Positions 1-4,379 of a DNA stretch of 5,498 nt are shown here, piece after piece (position 1 is the stretch's first letter; each line of letters begins with the position of its first letter). The position numbers and the translations under genes were made by a program. Location of the stretch: positions 1 to 5,498 of the forward strand of contig CAMNBY010000191.1 of the NCBI GenBank assembly GCA_946533615.1. The letters run 5' to 3'. Below the pieces are notes generated by a model that ran no database searches, had not been told where the DNA came from, and worked only from the letters and a program-made list of their open reading frames with translations. This stretch comes from an uncultured Clostridia bacterium (GTDB lineage: Bacteria > Bacillota > Clostridia > Oscillospirales > Ruminococcaceae).

Positions 1-110
1 GGATAGGTCTTTTTGTCGGTGCGGCGTTTTTTTGCGGCGTCGCGTTTTTCTTTCGAGGGATAATAGAGATCCACCAGCGGGTCTTTAAGCTCTTCGCGGT
101 CGGTTTTCAT
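1..110 (-). CDS. N-terminal fragment of a basic protein of unknown function (cut by window edge)
   Basis: An ATG at 110-108 is preceded by a good ribosome site, AAAGGAG (124-118), with 7 nt spacing. The frame stays open to the left edge for 36 codons, beginning MKTDREELKDPLVDLYYPS and continuing into a Lys/Arg-rich stretch (KEKRDAAKKRRTDKK). The visible part is strongly charged, with no signal peptide or membrane segment, so it is probably cytoplasmic, and the basic patch could contact nucleic acid or membrane. It starts 50 nt after the stop of the 4-TM protein on the same strand with no obvious terminator between, so the two are probably co-transcribed from the promoter at 773-801. I do not recognise the family from this fragment, and everything past residue 36 lies outside the window. 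That it is a real gene is fairly sure because of the ribosome site; its function is unknown. Confidence 0.72.
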   Translation of the reverse strand, partial: MKTDREELKDPLVDLYYPSKEKRDAAKKRRTDKKTY

Positions 111-160
111 GGCTGTGCTCCTTTCTGCGGTCATTCTTCGGGTGCTCGGCGGCGGTGCTT

Positions 161-730
161 CTACTGGGGCTTGGTGCTGGGCGCAGCCTCGTGGTACTGT
201 CGGACGAAGCCCCTTGCCGAGAATAGATAGATAACGGCCTTGACTGCCAGCAGCCCCCAGAACACGGCCTTTGCGGCGGCTTCGTAATTGCTCTGGCGAG
301 CAGCCAGCTCGCGTATCATTCTTGATCTGTACTCCTGCGGCTGGGTGGAGAACATAAGGCTCATCTTGCGGTACTCGTCGGCGTAGGCGGTCTCCATAAT
401 GCCTGTGATCTGATAATACAGCCAGCAGGTATTTGCAAGGGCGAGAACCGTCAGGACGCAGGCGCAGTTTCGGAAGAAGGAATACTCCTCCCTGACCTCG
501 AGCGTTTCAAAGTAAGCCCTGCGGCGCCTGATCGTCCTGCGGCTCCAGAGCTTTATGATAACGGCACTCACGCAGGCAAGGACTGTCGGTAGAATGAAGA
601 TATAGGGGTACATATTATCCTTGTCGGAGAAGGAGAAGCGCTCGGCGGCGGCTATCATCAGCACGTCGCTGACGACCCCGACCGCAACGGCCCCCGCAAG
701 GGTATATATCAAAAAATTCCGTTTGAACAC
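161..730 (-). CDS. Four-pass membrane protein of unknown function (189 aa, GTG start)
   Basis: The frame could be extended to a GTG at 817, but that region contains a promoter and has no ribosome site. The GTG at 730-728 has a perfect AGGAGG (742-737) six nucleotides upstream, giving 189 aa that begin MFKRNFLIYTLAGAV. Four hydrophobic segments are visible at about residues 6-28, 42-62, 89-108 and 155-172. A very basic loop, RRTIRRRR, at 64-71 follows TM2, so by the positive-inside rule the loop between TM2 and TM3 is likely cytoplasmic. A roughly 45-residue charged stretch (112-154) separates TM3 and TM4 and looks helical. No catalytic motif, transporter signature or lipobox is seen, and I do not recognise the family. 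It is the first gene of a probable minus-strand operon with the basic protein at 110. Being a real membrane protein is likely; no function can be assigned. Confidence 0.82.
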   Translation of the reverse strand: MFKRNFLIYTLAGAVAVGVVSDVLMIAAAERFSFSDKDNMYPYIFILPTVLACVSAVIIKLWSRRTIRRRRAYFETLEVREEYSFFRNCACVLTVLALANTCWLYYQITGIMETAYADEYRKMSLMFSTQPQEYRSRMIRELAARQSNYEAAAKAVFWGLLAVKAVIYLFSARGFVRQYHEAAPSTKPQ

Positions 731-736
731 GCTATC

Positions 737-742
737 CCTCCT
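737..742 (-). promoter_or_regulatory. Ribosome-binding site that fixes the GTG start at 730
   Basis: On the minus strand this reads AGGAGG, followed by GATAGC and then GTG. It is the only strong ribosome site in the frame and lies about 25 nt downstream of the predicted transcription start. It therefore rules out the longer reading from 817, whose extra 29 codons would be read across the promoter itself. Confidence 0.85.
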
Positions 743-772
743 ATCCGCCAAAAGCGCATATTCACTGAATAG

Positions 773-801
773 ATTATACCACAATAATACAGATATTACA
801 A
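773..801 (-). promoter_or_regulatory. Sigma-A-type promoter for the 4-TM protein gene
   Basis: On the minus strand, a -35 of TTGTAA (801-796) is followed by a 17-nt spacer and a perfect -10 TATAAT (778-773). The expected start of transcription is near 767, giving a leader of about 37 nt that includes the AGGAGG at 742-737. No operator-like palindrome is visible next to it. Confidence 0.75.
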
Positions 802-918
802 GCTTTTCGGGCGGCACAGGCGGCGCTCATTATCAACTATCAATTCAGCCGACCACAAAGCCCCGAGAGAACCACCCGCAAGCAGGCCTGCCTTACGGCA
901 AGGACGCCGCCTCATTCA

Positions 919-962
919 CAAAGCCTCCCGCCTCCCCTCCGGGGAGGCCTCGCAAGGCTTTG
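919..962. repeat. Nested GC-rich inverted repeat (stem-loop)
   Basis: An outer pair of 8-bp arms, CAAAGCCT (919-926) and AGGCTTTG (955-962), encloses an inner perfect 8-bp pair, GCCTCCCC (930-937) and GGGGAGGC (941-948), with a 3-nt loop. Unpaired stretches of 3 and 6 nt separate the two helices. There is no T-run on either side, so it is not an ordinary intrinsic terminator. It sits in non-coding DNA and could be an interspersed palindromic element or a structured RNA end; the sequence alone does not decide. Confidence 0.6.
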
Positions 963-983
963 CCAAGCGCTCGATTGAAAGAT

Positions 984-1019
984 GGTGGGGGAATAAAAAA
1001 AGGTGGGGGAATTAAAAAA
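984..1019 (+). repeat. Two-copy 18-bp tandem repeat upstream of the tRNA-Lys promoter
   Basis: Copy 1 (984-1001, GGTGGGGGAATAAAAAAA) and copy 2 (1002-1019, GGTGGGGGAATTAAAAAA) differ at one base. Each unit is a G-run followed by an A-tract. The second A-tract ends 5 nt before the -35 box at 1024, the position expected for an UP-element-like A/T tract or a bent-DNA activator of a stable-RNA promoter. Confidence 0.75.
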
Positions 1020-1023
1020 GGGG

Positions 1024-1052
1024 TTGACAAATACCGAAATATTTGATATAAT
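1024..1052 (+). promoter_or_regulatory. Full-consensus promoter of tRNA-Lys
   Basis: A perfect -35 TTGACA (1024-1029), a 17-nt spacer and a perfect -10 TATAAT (1047-1052) lie 45 nt upstream of the mature tRNA 5' end. Full-consensus elements are typical of strong stable-RNA promoters. Transcription should begin near 1059, leaving a precursor leader of about 38 nt to be removed by RNase P. Confidence 0.93.
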
Positions 1053-1097
1053 ATATTAGTCGCTGTGGCGAGACCCACACAGAGACGTTAAACCCGT

Positions 1098-1173
1098 GAA
1101 TTAGTAGCTCAGTTGGCAGAGCATTTGACTTTTAATCAAAGGGTCCGGGGTTCGAATCCCCGCTAGTTCACCA
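1098..1173 (+). tRNA. tRNA-Lys (anticodon UUU), CCA encoded
   Basis: This 76-nt sequence folds as a full cloverleaf. The acceptor stem pairs GAATTAG (1098-1104) with CTAGTTC (1163-1169), including one G-T pair. The D arm is GCTC/GAGC with AGTTGGCA between. The anticodon stem TTTGA/TCAAA (1124-1128, 1136-1140) carries loop CTTTTAA with anticodon TTT at 1131-1133. The T arm is CGGGG-TTCGAAT-CCCCG. The discriminator is A1170 and the CCA end is genomically encoded (1171-1173). UUU reads AAA and, by wobble, AAG lysine codons. It is transcribed alone from the promoter at 1024-1052, with no second tRNA visible after it. Confidence 0.97.
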
Positions 1174-1178
1174 GAAAC

Positions 1179-1205
1179 GCCCTCGTCGCTTTTTGCGCCG
1201 AGGGC
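1179..1205. terminator. Hairpin between convergent tRNA-Lys and cls, probable terminator
   Basis: GCCCTCG (1179-1185) pairs with CGAGGGC (1199-1205). An inner CGC/GCG helix, separated by one mismatch, closes a TTTTT loop. On the plus strand it is followed by TCTGTTATTT and on the minus strand by GTTTCT, so the T-tract is weak in both directions. It lies 6 nt after the tRNA 3' end and about 40 nt after the cls stop, which fits a shared terminator or an RNA end-protecting hairpin. Confidence 0.65.
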
Positions 1206-1244
1206 TCTGTTATTTGTGGAAGCTTACAGTTCAACTCAATGATG

Positions 1245-2819
1245 TCACATCAAAGGCGCGAAGAGCTTCAGGATAATGCCGCGGAGCCTGAGGGAGAATT
1301 TTTCCTGCTTCAGGAGCTCGGGGGTCATGCGGCGGCACTTTGTAAGGGTCTCCTGGAAGTCCTGCTCGATGTCCTTGATGCAGGAGGTGCGGTACAGGTA
1401 GGTAGCACACTCGAAGTGGTGGTAGAGGCTGCGGTAATCCATGTTTATCGTGCCGACCACGGCCTTCTCGTTGTCGCTGACAAAGATCTTTGCGTGGACG
1501 AAGCCGGGGGTGTACTCGTAGATCTCGACGCCTGCGTCCATAAGGGACTTGTAGTGGGTCTTGGCAAGGGAGTAGGGGCCGATCTTGTCGGGGATTCCCG
1601 GGAGAATGATGCAGACCTGAACGCCGCGTTTGGCAGTGTATTTCAGGGCGGCCTCGAGCTCGTTGTCAAGTATCAGGTAGGGGGTCATGATGTGGACATA
1701 GCCGATCGAGCGGTTGAGGATATCCATATAGACGCACTCGCCTGTTCTCTCGCCGTCGAGGGGCTGGTCGCAGTAGGGGATCACGAAGCCGTCGGTCTTT
1801 TCGGAGGGGAAGCGGAGCTTGGACTCGTCCCAGGCGGGCTCGGGCTCGGTCATGTTCCACATTTGCAGGAACATGAGGGTGAAGCTCTGGACGGCGGCGC
1901 CCTTTAGCATGATGGCGGTGTCCTTCCAATGGCCGAAGCGCTCGATGACATTTATGTACTCATCGGCAAGGTTGACGCCGCCGTTGAATGCGACCTTGCC
2001 GTCGATGACGAGTATCTTTCTGTGGTCGCGGTTGTTGTAGGAGGTCGAGACAAAGGGGCGAATGCGCGAGAAGGCCTTGCACTTTATCCCGTGCTTTTTA
2101 AGCAGCTCGGGGTAGTTGTGGGTGAGGGTGGAGATCTCGCACATTCCGTCGTACATCACGCGGACGTCCACGCCCTGCTTTGCCTTTTCGATAAGGATAT
2201 TAAGTATAGTGCCCCACATCACGCCCTCGTCGATAATGAAGTATTCGAGGAAGATGAACTTCTCGGCGGCCCGCAGCTGAGGTATCATGGCGTTGAACTT
2301 GTCCTCGCCGAGGGGGAAGAACTTTACCTCGGTGTTCTCGTAGACGGGGAAACGCCCCGAGCGGTTGAGGTACACCGAGAGGTCGGCGGTGCCCGAGTCG
2401 ATGATCTCCTTCTTGACGATGGTGTGCATATCCTGTTTTATCATTTTTCGCGAGCCCTTGATAAGCTCGTCGAGGCGCTTCTTCTCCTTGCGGTGGCCGA
2501 TGTCGAGGCGGGTGAACAGCAGCATCAGGGCCGTAGGCACGGGAAAGAACATGAACAGGCCGCTCCAGGTCAGCTTTGCGCTGGAGTCCATATCGGCGTT
2601 GAAGAGATAGACGAGCATCACGATCAGGAAGACCGCCTGAAACAGCGCGAGCATCTCGATCTTCATGAAGAAGTCGTAGATCACGGTAAGCAGGACGAGC
2701 TGAACGAGCATCAGCATGATAAAAAGTCCCGCTCGGCTGAATATCAGTCTTTTAAGGCCGTTCTTTCTTATAGGTATCAGGCGGACGATGTCCGCGGCGG
2801 TGGTTTTGTTGTTTTCCAA
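1245..2819 (-). CDS. cls: Cardiolipin synthase (phospholipase D superfamily, 524 aa, TTG start)
   Basis: The product joins two phosphatidylglycerol molecules into cardiolipin plus glycerol at the cytoplasmic membrane. Both catalytic PLD (HxKxxxxD) motifs are intact: HRKILVID at about residues 266-273, followed by GKVAFNGG, and HAKIFVSD at 442-449, followed by the GT-N-D stretch. Hydrophobic segments at about 30-50, 56-74 and 85-103 form the membrane anchor (PLDc_N-type region). Total length is close to the roughly 480-520 aa usual for Bacillota Cls. I chose the TTG at 2819-2817 because AAGGGAAGTGAT lies just upstream and the promoter -10 lies at 2859-2854. A longer reading to a TTG at 2882 would start inside the -35 box. 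The gene is a single unit, convergent with tRNA-Lys and divergent from the secreted-protein cassette. Having two active-site motifs and the anchor makes the family assignment very secure; which Cls paralogue it is cannot be told. Confidence 0.96.
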   Translation of the reverse strand: MENNKTTAADIVRLIPIRKNGLKRLIFSRAGLFIMLMLVQLVLLTVIYDFFMKIEMLALFQAVFLIVMLVYLFNADMDSSAKLTWSGLFMFFPVPTALMLLFTRLDIGHRKEKKRLDELIKGSRKMIKQDMHTIVKKEIIDSGTADLSVYLNRSGRFPVYENTEVKFFPLGEDKFNAMIPQLRAAEKFIFLEYFIIDEGVMWGTILNILIEKAKQGVDVRVMYDGMCEISTLTHNYPELLKKHGIKCKAFSRIRPFVSTSYNNRDHRKILVIDGKVAFNGGVNLADEYINVIERFGHWKDTAIMLKGAAVQSFTLMFLQMWNMTEPEPAWDESKLRFPSEKTDGFVIPYCDQPLDGERTGECVYMDILNRSIGYVHIMTPYLILDNELEAALKYTAKRGVQVCIILPGIPDKIGPYSLAKTHYKSLMDAGVEIYEYTPGFVHAKIFVSDNEKAVVGTINMDYRSLYHHFECATYLYRTSCIKDIEQDFQETLTKCRRMTPELLKQEKFSLRLRGIILKLFAPLM

Positions 2820-2824
2820 AATAT

Positions 2825-2834
2825 CACTTCCCTT
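2825..2834 (-). promoter_or_regulatory. Ribosome-binding site that decides the TTG start of cls
   Basis: On the minus strand AAGGGAAGTGAT runs from 2834 to 2823, resembling the full anti-Shine-Dalgarno complement AAGGAGGTGAT with changes in the middle. The TTG follows ATT. It is the only such site near the promoter, so translation most likely starts at the TTG at 2819. The weak core and the TTG may limit expression. Confidence 0.65.
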
Positions 2835-2853
2835 GAGAATGTGTGATATACAC

Positions 2854-2882
2854 ATTATAGCACAGCGGCTCTTAAAAATCAA
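2854..2882 (-). promoter_or_regulatory. Promoter of cls
   Basis: On the minus strand, TTGATT (2882-2877), a 17-nt spacer and a perfect TATAAT (2859-2854) predict a start near 2847 and a leader of about 28 nt. An imperfect palindrome of GTGT/ACAC ends, GTGTGATATACAC (2841-2853), covers the expected start site and might bind a regulator, though it is too short and imperfect to insist on. Confidence 0.78.
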
Positions 2883-2958
2883 TTATTGTTTTCGGGTGGC
2901 GGCGGCGGCAAAAAAGCGGTGCCGTTTTTATGCAATATTCCGAATTTTCCCTTTTTTC

Positions 2959-2987
2959 TTGCATTTCGGGGAGGAATATGCTATAAT
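2959..2987 (+). promoter_or_regulatory. Distal forward promoter (P1) of the secreted-protein cassette
   Basis: TTGCAT (2959-2964), a 17-nt spacer and a perfect TATAAT (2982-2987) predict a start near 2994. That position falls inside the left arm of the inverted repeat at 2988-3015, so any protein bound to the repeat would block initiation from P1 directly. Confidence 0.7.
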
Positions 2988-3015
2988 TTATTATGAACAT
3001 ATTTGTTCATAATAA
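2988..3015. promoter_or_regulatory. Perfect 12-bp inverted repeat, probable operator
   Basis: TTATTATGAACA (2988-2999) and TGTTCATAATAA (3004-3015) are exact reverse complements separated by TATT. The repeat begins directly after the P1 -10 box and spans the expected start site. It is A/T-rich and lacks a following T-run, so it suits a dimeric repressor site better than a terminator. The inner GAAC-N6-GTTC resembles a LexA box, but the Bacillus-type site has four central bases, not six. Confidence 0.72.
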
Positions 3016-3041
3016 CTTTACATTAAAGCAAAGGAAAGGGA

Positions 3042-3070
3042 TTGACAAAGCTATGCCTAATCTGTATAAT
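3042..3070 (+). promoter_or_regulatory. Proximal forward promoter (P2), full consensus
   Basis: A perfect TTGACA (3042-3047), a 17-nt spacer and a perfect TATAAT (3065-3070) predict a start near 3077, inside the GACA repeat tract. It should be one of the strongest promoters in the window and gives a leader of about 128 nt before the ATG at 3205. Confidence 0.9.
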
Positions 3071-3072
3071 TT

Positions 3073-3096
3073 GACAGACAGACAGACAGACAGACA
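3073..3096 (+). repeat. (GACA)6 tetranucleotide microsatellite at the transcription start
   Basis: Six exact GACA units run from 3073 to 3096, followed by a degenerate GATA. The tract starts two bases after the P2 -10 box, so the promoter's initial transcribed sequence is made entirely of the repeat. Changes in copy number would alter the start-site sequence and leader length without touching any reading frame. Confidence 0.92.
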
Positions 3097-3134
3097 GATA
3101 GCATAACTGCGCCCATTTTTCAATACGTTGATAT

Positions 3135-3176
3135 AGCATACTCTGCGGGATTATTGTCCCATGGGGTGTGCTTTTT
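3135..3176 (+). promoter_or_regulatory. Terminator-like hairpin in the mRNA leader, candidate attenuator
   Basis: AGCATACTCT (3135-3144) pairs with GGGGTGTGCT (3163-3172) over 10 bp, three of them G-U. A 2x2 internal loop leads to a GGGA/TCCC helix (3147-3150, 3157-3160) with loop TTATTG. The stem is followed at once by T-rich DNA (3172-3176, then ATTATG). It lies after P2 and 28 nt before the ribosome site, where a conditional terminator would be placed. No known riboswitch class is recognised. A partial copy of the 5' arm upstream (AGCATA, 3100-3105) could pair with TGTGCT (3167-3172) instead. Confidence 0.55.
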
Positions 3177-3204
3177 ATTATGTAAAAAATAAAGGAGGAA
3201 TAAT

Positions 3205-4182
3205 ATGAAGCATAACATTTTAAAACGCACGCTTGCGACAGGGCTTGCGGTGCTGTGCGTGGCGGCTTATGCGCCTGCTGAGCTTGGCAGCACGGGGCTG
3301 TTCGGCGGTGCGGCTATTACGGCGTATGCGGCTGGCGAAGACATCACTTCCAATATCACCATTACTGTGAGTGGTTCTTGCAATGATGATGAGGGTACAG
3401 TATCCTCTTACGACAAGGATGAATACACCGTAAAGGAGGGCGTGGTTGTCACTTTCAAATGTAAGAAATGGTTTAACGATGCCGTTACGATTTACCTCAA
3501 TGGTACTGCGGTTGCAACATGGTCAGGATATGACTACAACAGCAAATATGTATGGACTGCGAAAAAAGACGCCAAGATCAACTGGACAGAGTACAGTCAA
3601 TCTAGTGCGAACATCTATCTCACAGAAACTTCTACCGTTGATGTCACAGGCGTAACGCTAAACAAAGAATCAACTACCCTTACCGTTGGCGCTGAAGAAA
3701 CTCTTACCGCCACCGTTGCCCCCGAAGGAGCTACCAACAAGACCGTAACATGGTCAAGCAGTGACCCGAGCGTTGCAACAGTTGATGAAAACGGCAAGGT
3801 GACGGCTGTTAGTGCAGGTACAGCAACTATCACAGCAACCGCCACCAACGGAACAGAAGATGCCGCTGAGGTAACAGTTATCGACCCTGTCCTCGTCACA
3901 GGAACGACCTACAAGCAAAAAGCTCAAGCCAACGGCAAGTACTACACAAGATTCGTCTTCGTAAAAACAAAGGACGAGATCGCGGGCAAGAACAAAGTAA
4001 AATTCACCGCGACCTGCGGCGACAAGACGGGCACCTTCGAGACCGAGTACTACTACACCGCCGTTATGACGGGCGGCGTGAAGTACGTTCCCGACAGCGA
4101 GGACAGCGTGCTTTTGGTAGTCACGGTAACGAGCAGCACGGACATAAGCGCAGAGCTTAAATGCACCTGCGAGCTACAGTAA
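3205..4182 (+). CDS. Secreted Big_2 (bacterial Ig-like) protein
   Basis: The ATG at 3205 has AGGAGG (3193-3198) six nucleotides upstream, giving 325 aa. Residues 1-43 look like a long signal peptide: basic N-region (MKHNILKR), hydrophobic core (about 10-23), a Pro/Gly-rich extension, and ITAYAA with likely cleavage near 42-43. The mature part has a beta-rich N-terminal region (44-145), a canonical Big_2 domain at about 146-225 (VTLNKESTTLTVGAEETLTATV, then WSSSDPSVATVDENGKVTAVSAGTATITA), and a C-terminal beta-rich region (228-325). Big_2 domains are structural adhesion or spacer modules. No catalytic motif, LPXTG, dockerin or SLH repeat is seen, so the protein is probably released or loosely wall-associated. 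The ends of the gene are G/C-rich while the middle is A/T-richer, suggesting a mosaic. It forms a unit with the 44-aa peptide gene 14 nt downstream. Secretion and Big_2 are sure; the role is inferred. Confidence 0.92.
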   Translation: MKHNILKRTLATGLAVLCVAAYAPAELGSTGLFGGAAITAYAAGEDITSNITITVSGSCNDDEGTVSSYDKDEYTVKEGVVVTFKCKKWFNDAVTIYLNGTAVATWSGYDYNSKYVWTAKKDAKINWTEYSQSSANIYLTETSTVDVTGVTLNKESTTLTVGAEETLTATVAPEGATNKTVTWSSSDPSVATVDENGKVTAVSAGTATITATATNGTEDAAEVTVIDPVLVTGTTYKQKAQANGKYYTRFVFVKTKDEIAGKNKVKFTATCGDKTGTFETEYYYTAVMTGGVKYVPDSEDSVLLVVTVTSSTDISAELKCTCELQ

Positions 4183-4196
4183 GGGAGGACAAAAAT

Positions 4197-4331
4197 ATGA
4201 AATTTGAGTATACTTCTCCCGAGCTGGAGATAATCAGATTCGGCACAGAGGACGTGATCGTGACCTCGCTCATCAACGGCAACACCGTGAACGAGCCCGA
4301 CCAGAACCCCGATTGCCAGATAGAGATGTAA
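4197..4331 (+). CDS. 44-residue acidic peptide of unknown function, coupled to the Big_2 gene
   Basis: The ATG at 4197 follows a strong ribosome site, AGGGAGGA (4182-4189), which overlaps the stop codon of the upstream gene, with 7 nt spacing. The genes are 14 nt apart, which suggests coupled translation, and the terminator at 4346-4379 follows directly. The peptide begins MKFEYTSPELEIIRFGTEDV, continues through VTSLINGN, and ends in a Pro/Asn/Asp-rich tail with one cysteine (Cys40) and a terminal QIEM. It is acidic and lacks a signal peptide or membrane helix. From recall, short Clostridia peptides with a K-Y/F-E-x-PE-E-I...EDVI-TS start are common near secreted-protein or peptide-modification genes. 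The layout of a conserved-looking front and a variable tail resembles a leader and core, but no modifying enzyme or exporter is in the window. Being a real gene is likely; its role is open. Confidence 0.8.
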   Translation: MKFEYTSPELEIIRFGTEDVIVTSLINGNTVNEPDQNPDCQIEM

Positions 4332-4345
4332 ACGACAAGCAAAAG

Positions 4346-4379
4346 GCCATCTGCCCCAAGAGGGACAGATGGCTTTTTT
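4346..4379. terminator. Bidirectional intrinsic terminator
   Basis: GCCATCTG (4346-4353) pairs perfectly with CAGATGGC (4366-4373), and CCC/GGG can extend the stem inward. On the plus strand it is followed by TTTTTT (4374-4379), terminating the Big_2/peptide transcript. Read on the minus strand, the hairpin is followed by CTTTTG, so it can also end the SUKH gene, whose TAA (4380-4378) overlaps the T-run. Confidence 0.93.

Larger units (their letters stand above)
731..1097. other. Gene-free intergenic stretch between the membrane protein and tRNA-Lys
   Basis: This 367-nt gap holds, from left to right, the ribosome site and promoter of the leftward gene, about 115 nt (802-918) with no recognisable signal except a short palindrome GCAGGCCTGC at 882-891, a nested GC-rich inverted repeat (919-962), an 18-bp tandem repeat (984-1019), and the tRNA promoter with a leader of about 38 nt (1060-1097). 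The leader can form a small hairpin around TGTGG/CCACA. Short frames can be read across it on both strands, but none has a ribosome site and they run through promoters and repeats, so I see no protein gene here. Confidence 0.7.
2820..3204. other. Divergent regulatory region between cls and the secreted-protein cassette
   Basis: This 385-nt gap contains no protein gene. Leftward it carries the cls promoter. Rightward it carries two tandem promoters (2959-2987 and 3042-3070), a perfect inverted repeat (2988-3015), a tetranucleotide microsatellite (3073-3096), a short direct repeat (3098-3111 and 3133-3147), a terminator-like hairpin (3135-3172) and a strong ribosome site (3193-3198). Between 2883 and 2958 there is only a GGC-rich patch and a weak 5-bp hairpin followed by TTTTT (2906-2929). 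Confidence 0.8.

Noticed and set aside
621..1046. Plus-strand frame of 141 codons across the intergenic region
   Set aside because: It runs antisense through the membrane gene, then through a promoter, the nested inverted repeat and the tandem repeat; its composition is low-complexity and no ribosome site is present.
893..1078. Minus-strand 61-codon frame rich in Pro/Phe/Ile
   Set aside because: It is a reading of the 18-bp tandem repeat and the tRNA promoter; it has no ribosome site.
1239..2846. Long plus-strand open frames (1239-1907, 1929-2846) opposite cls
   Set aside because: They lie wholly or almost wholly antisense to cls, lack ribosome sites, and their Val/Asp/Leu-heavy products are the usual mirror of a G/C-biased gene.
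2906..2929. CGGCA/TGCCG hairpin followed by TTTTT as a terminator
   Set aside because: The stem is only 5 bp with a long loop, and no forward gene lies upstream that would need it, since cls runs the other way.
2995..3008. LexA-like GAAC...GTTC in the palindrome
   Set aside because: The Bacillus-type SOS box has GAAC-N4-GTTC; here the spacing is N6 and the symmetry extends well beyond the box, so an SOS role is not supported.
3073..3100. GACA tract as a CRISPR or VNTR array
   Set aside because: The unit is only 4 bp with no spacers, so it is a simple microsatellite.
3615..3899. Minus-strand 94-codon frame opposite the Big_2 domain
   Set aside because: It is the mirror of the Thr/Ala/Val-rich Big_2 codons and has no ribosome site.
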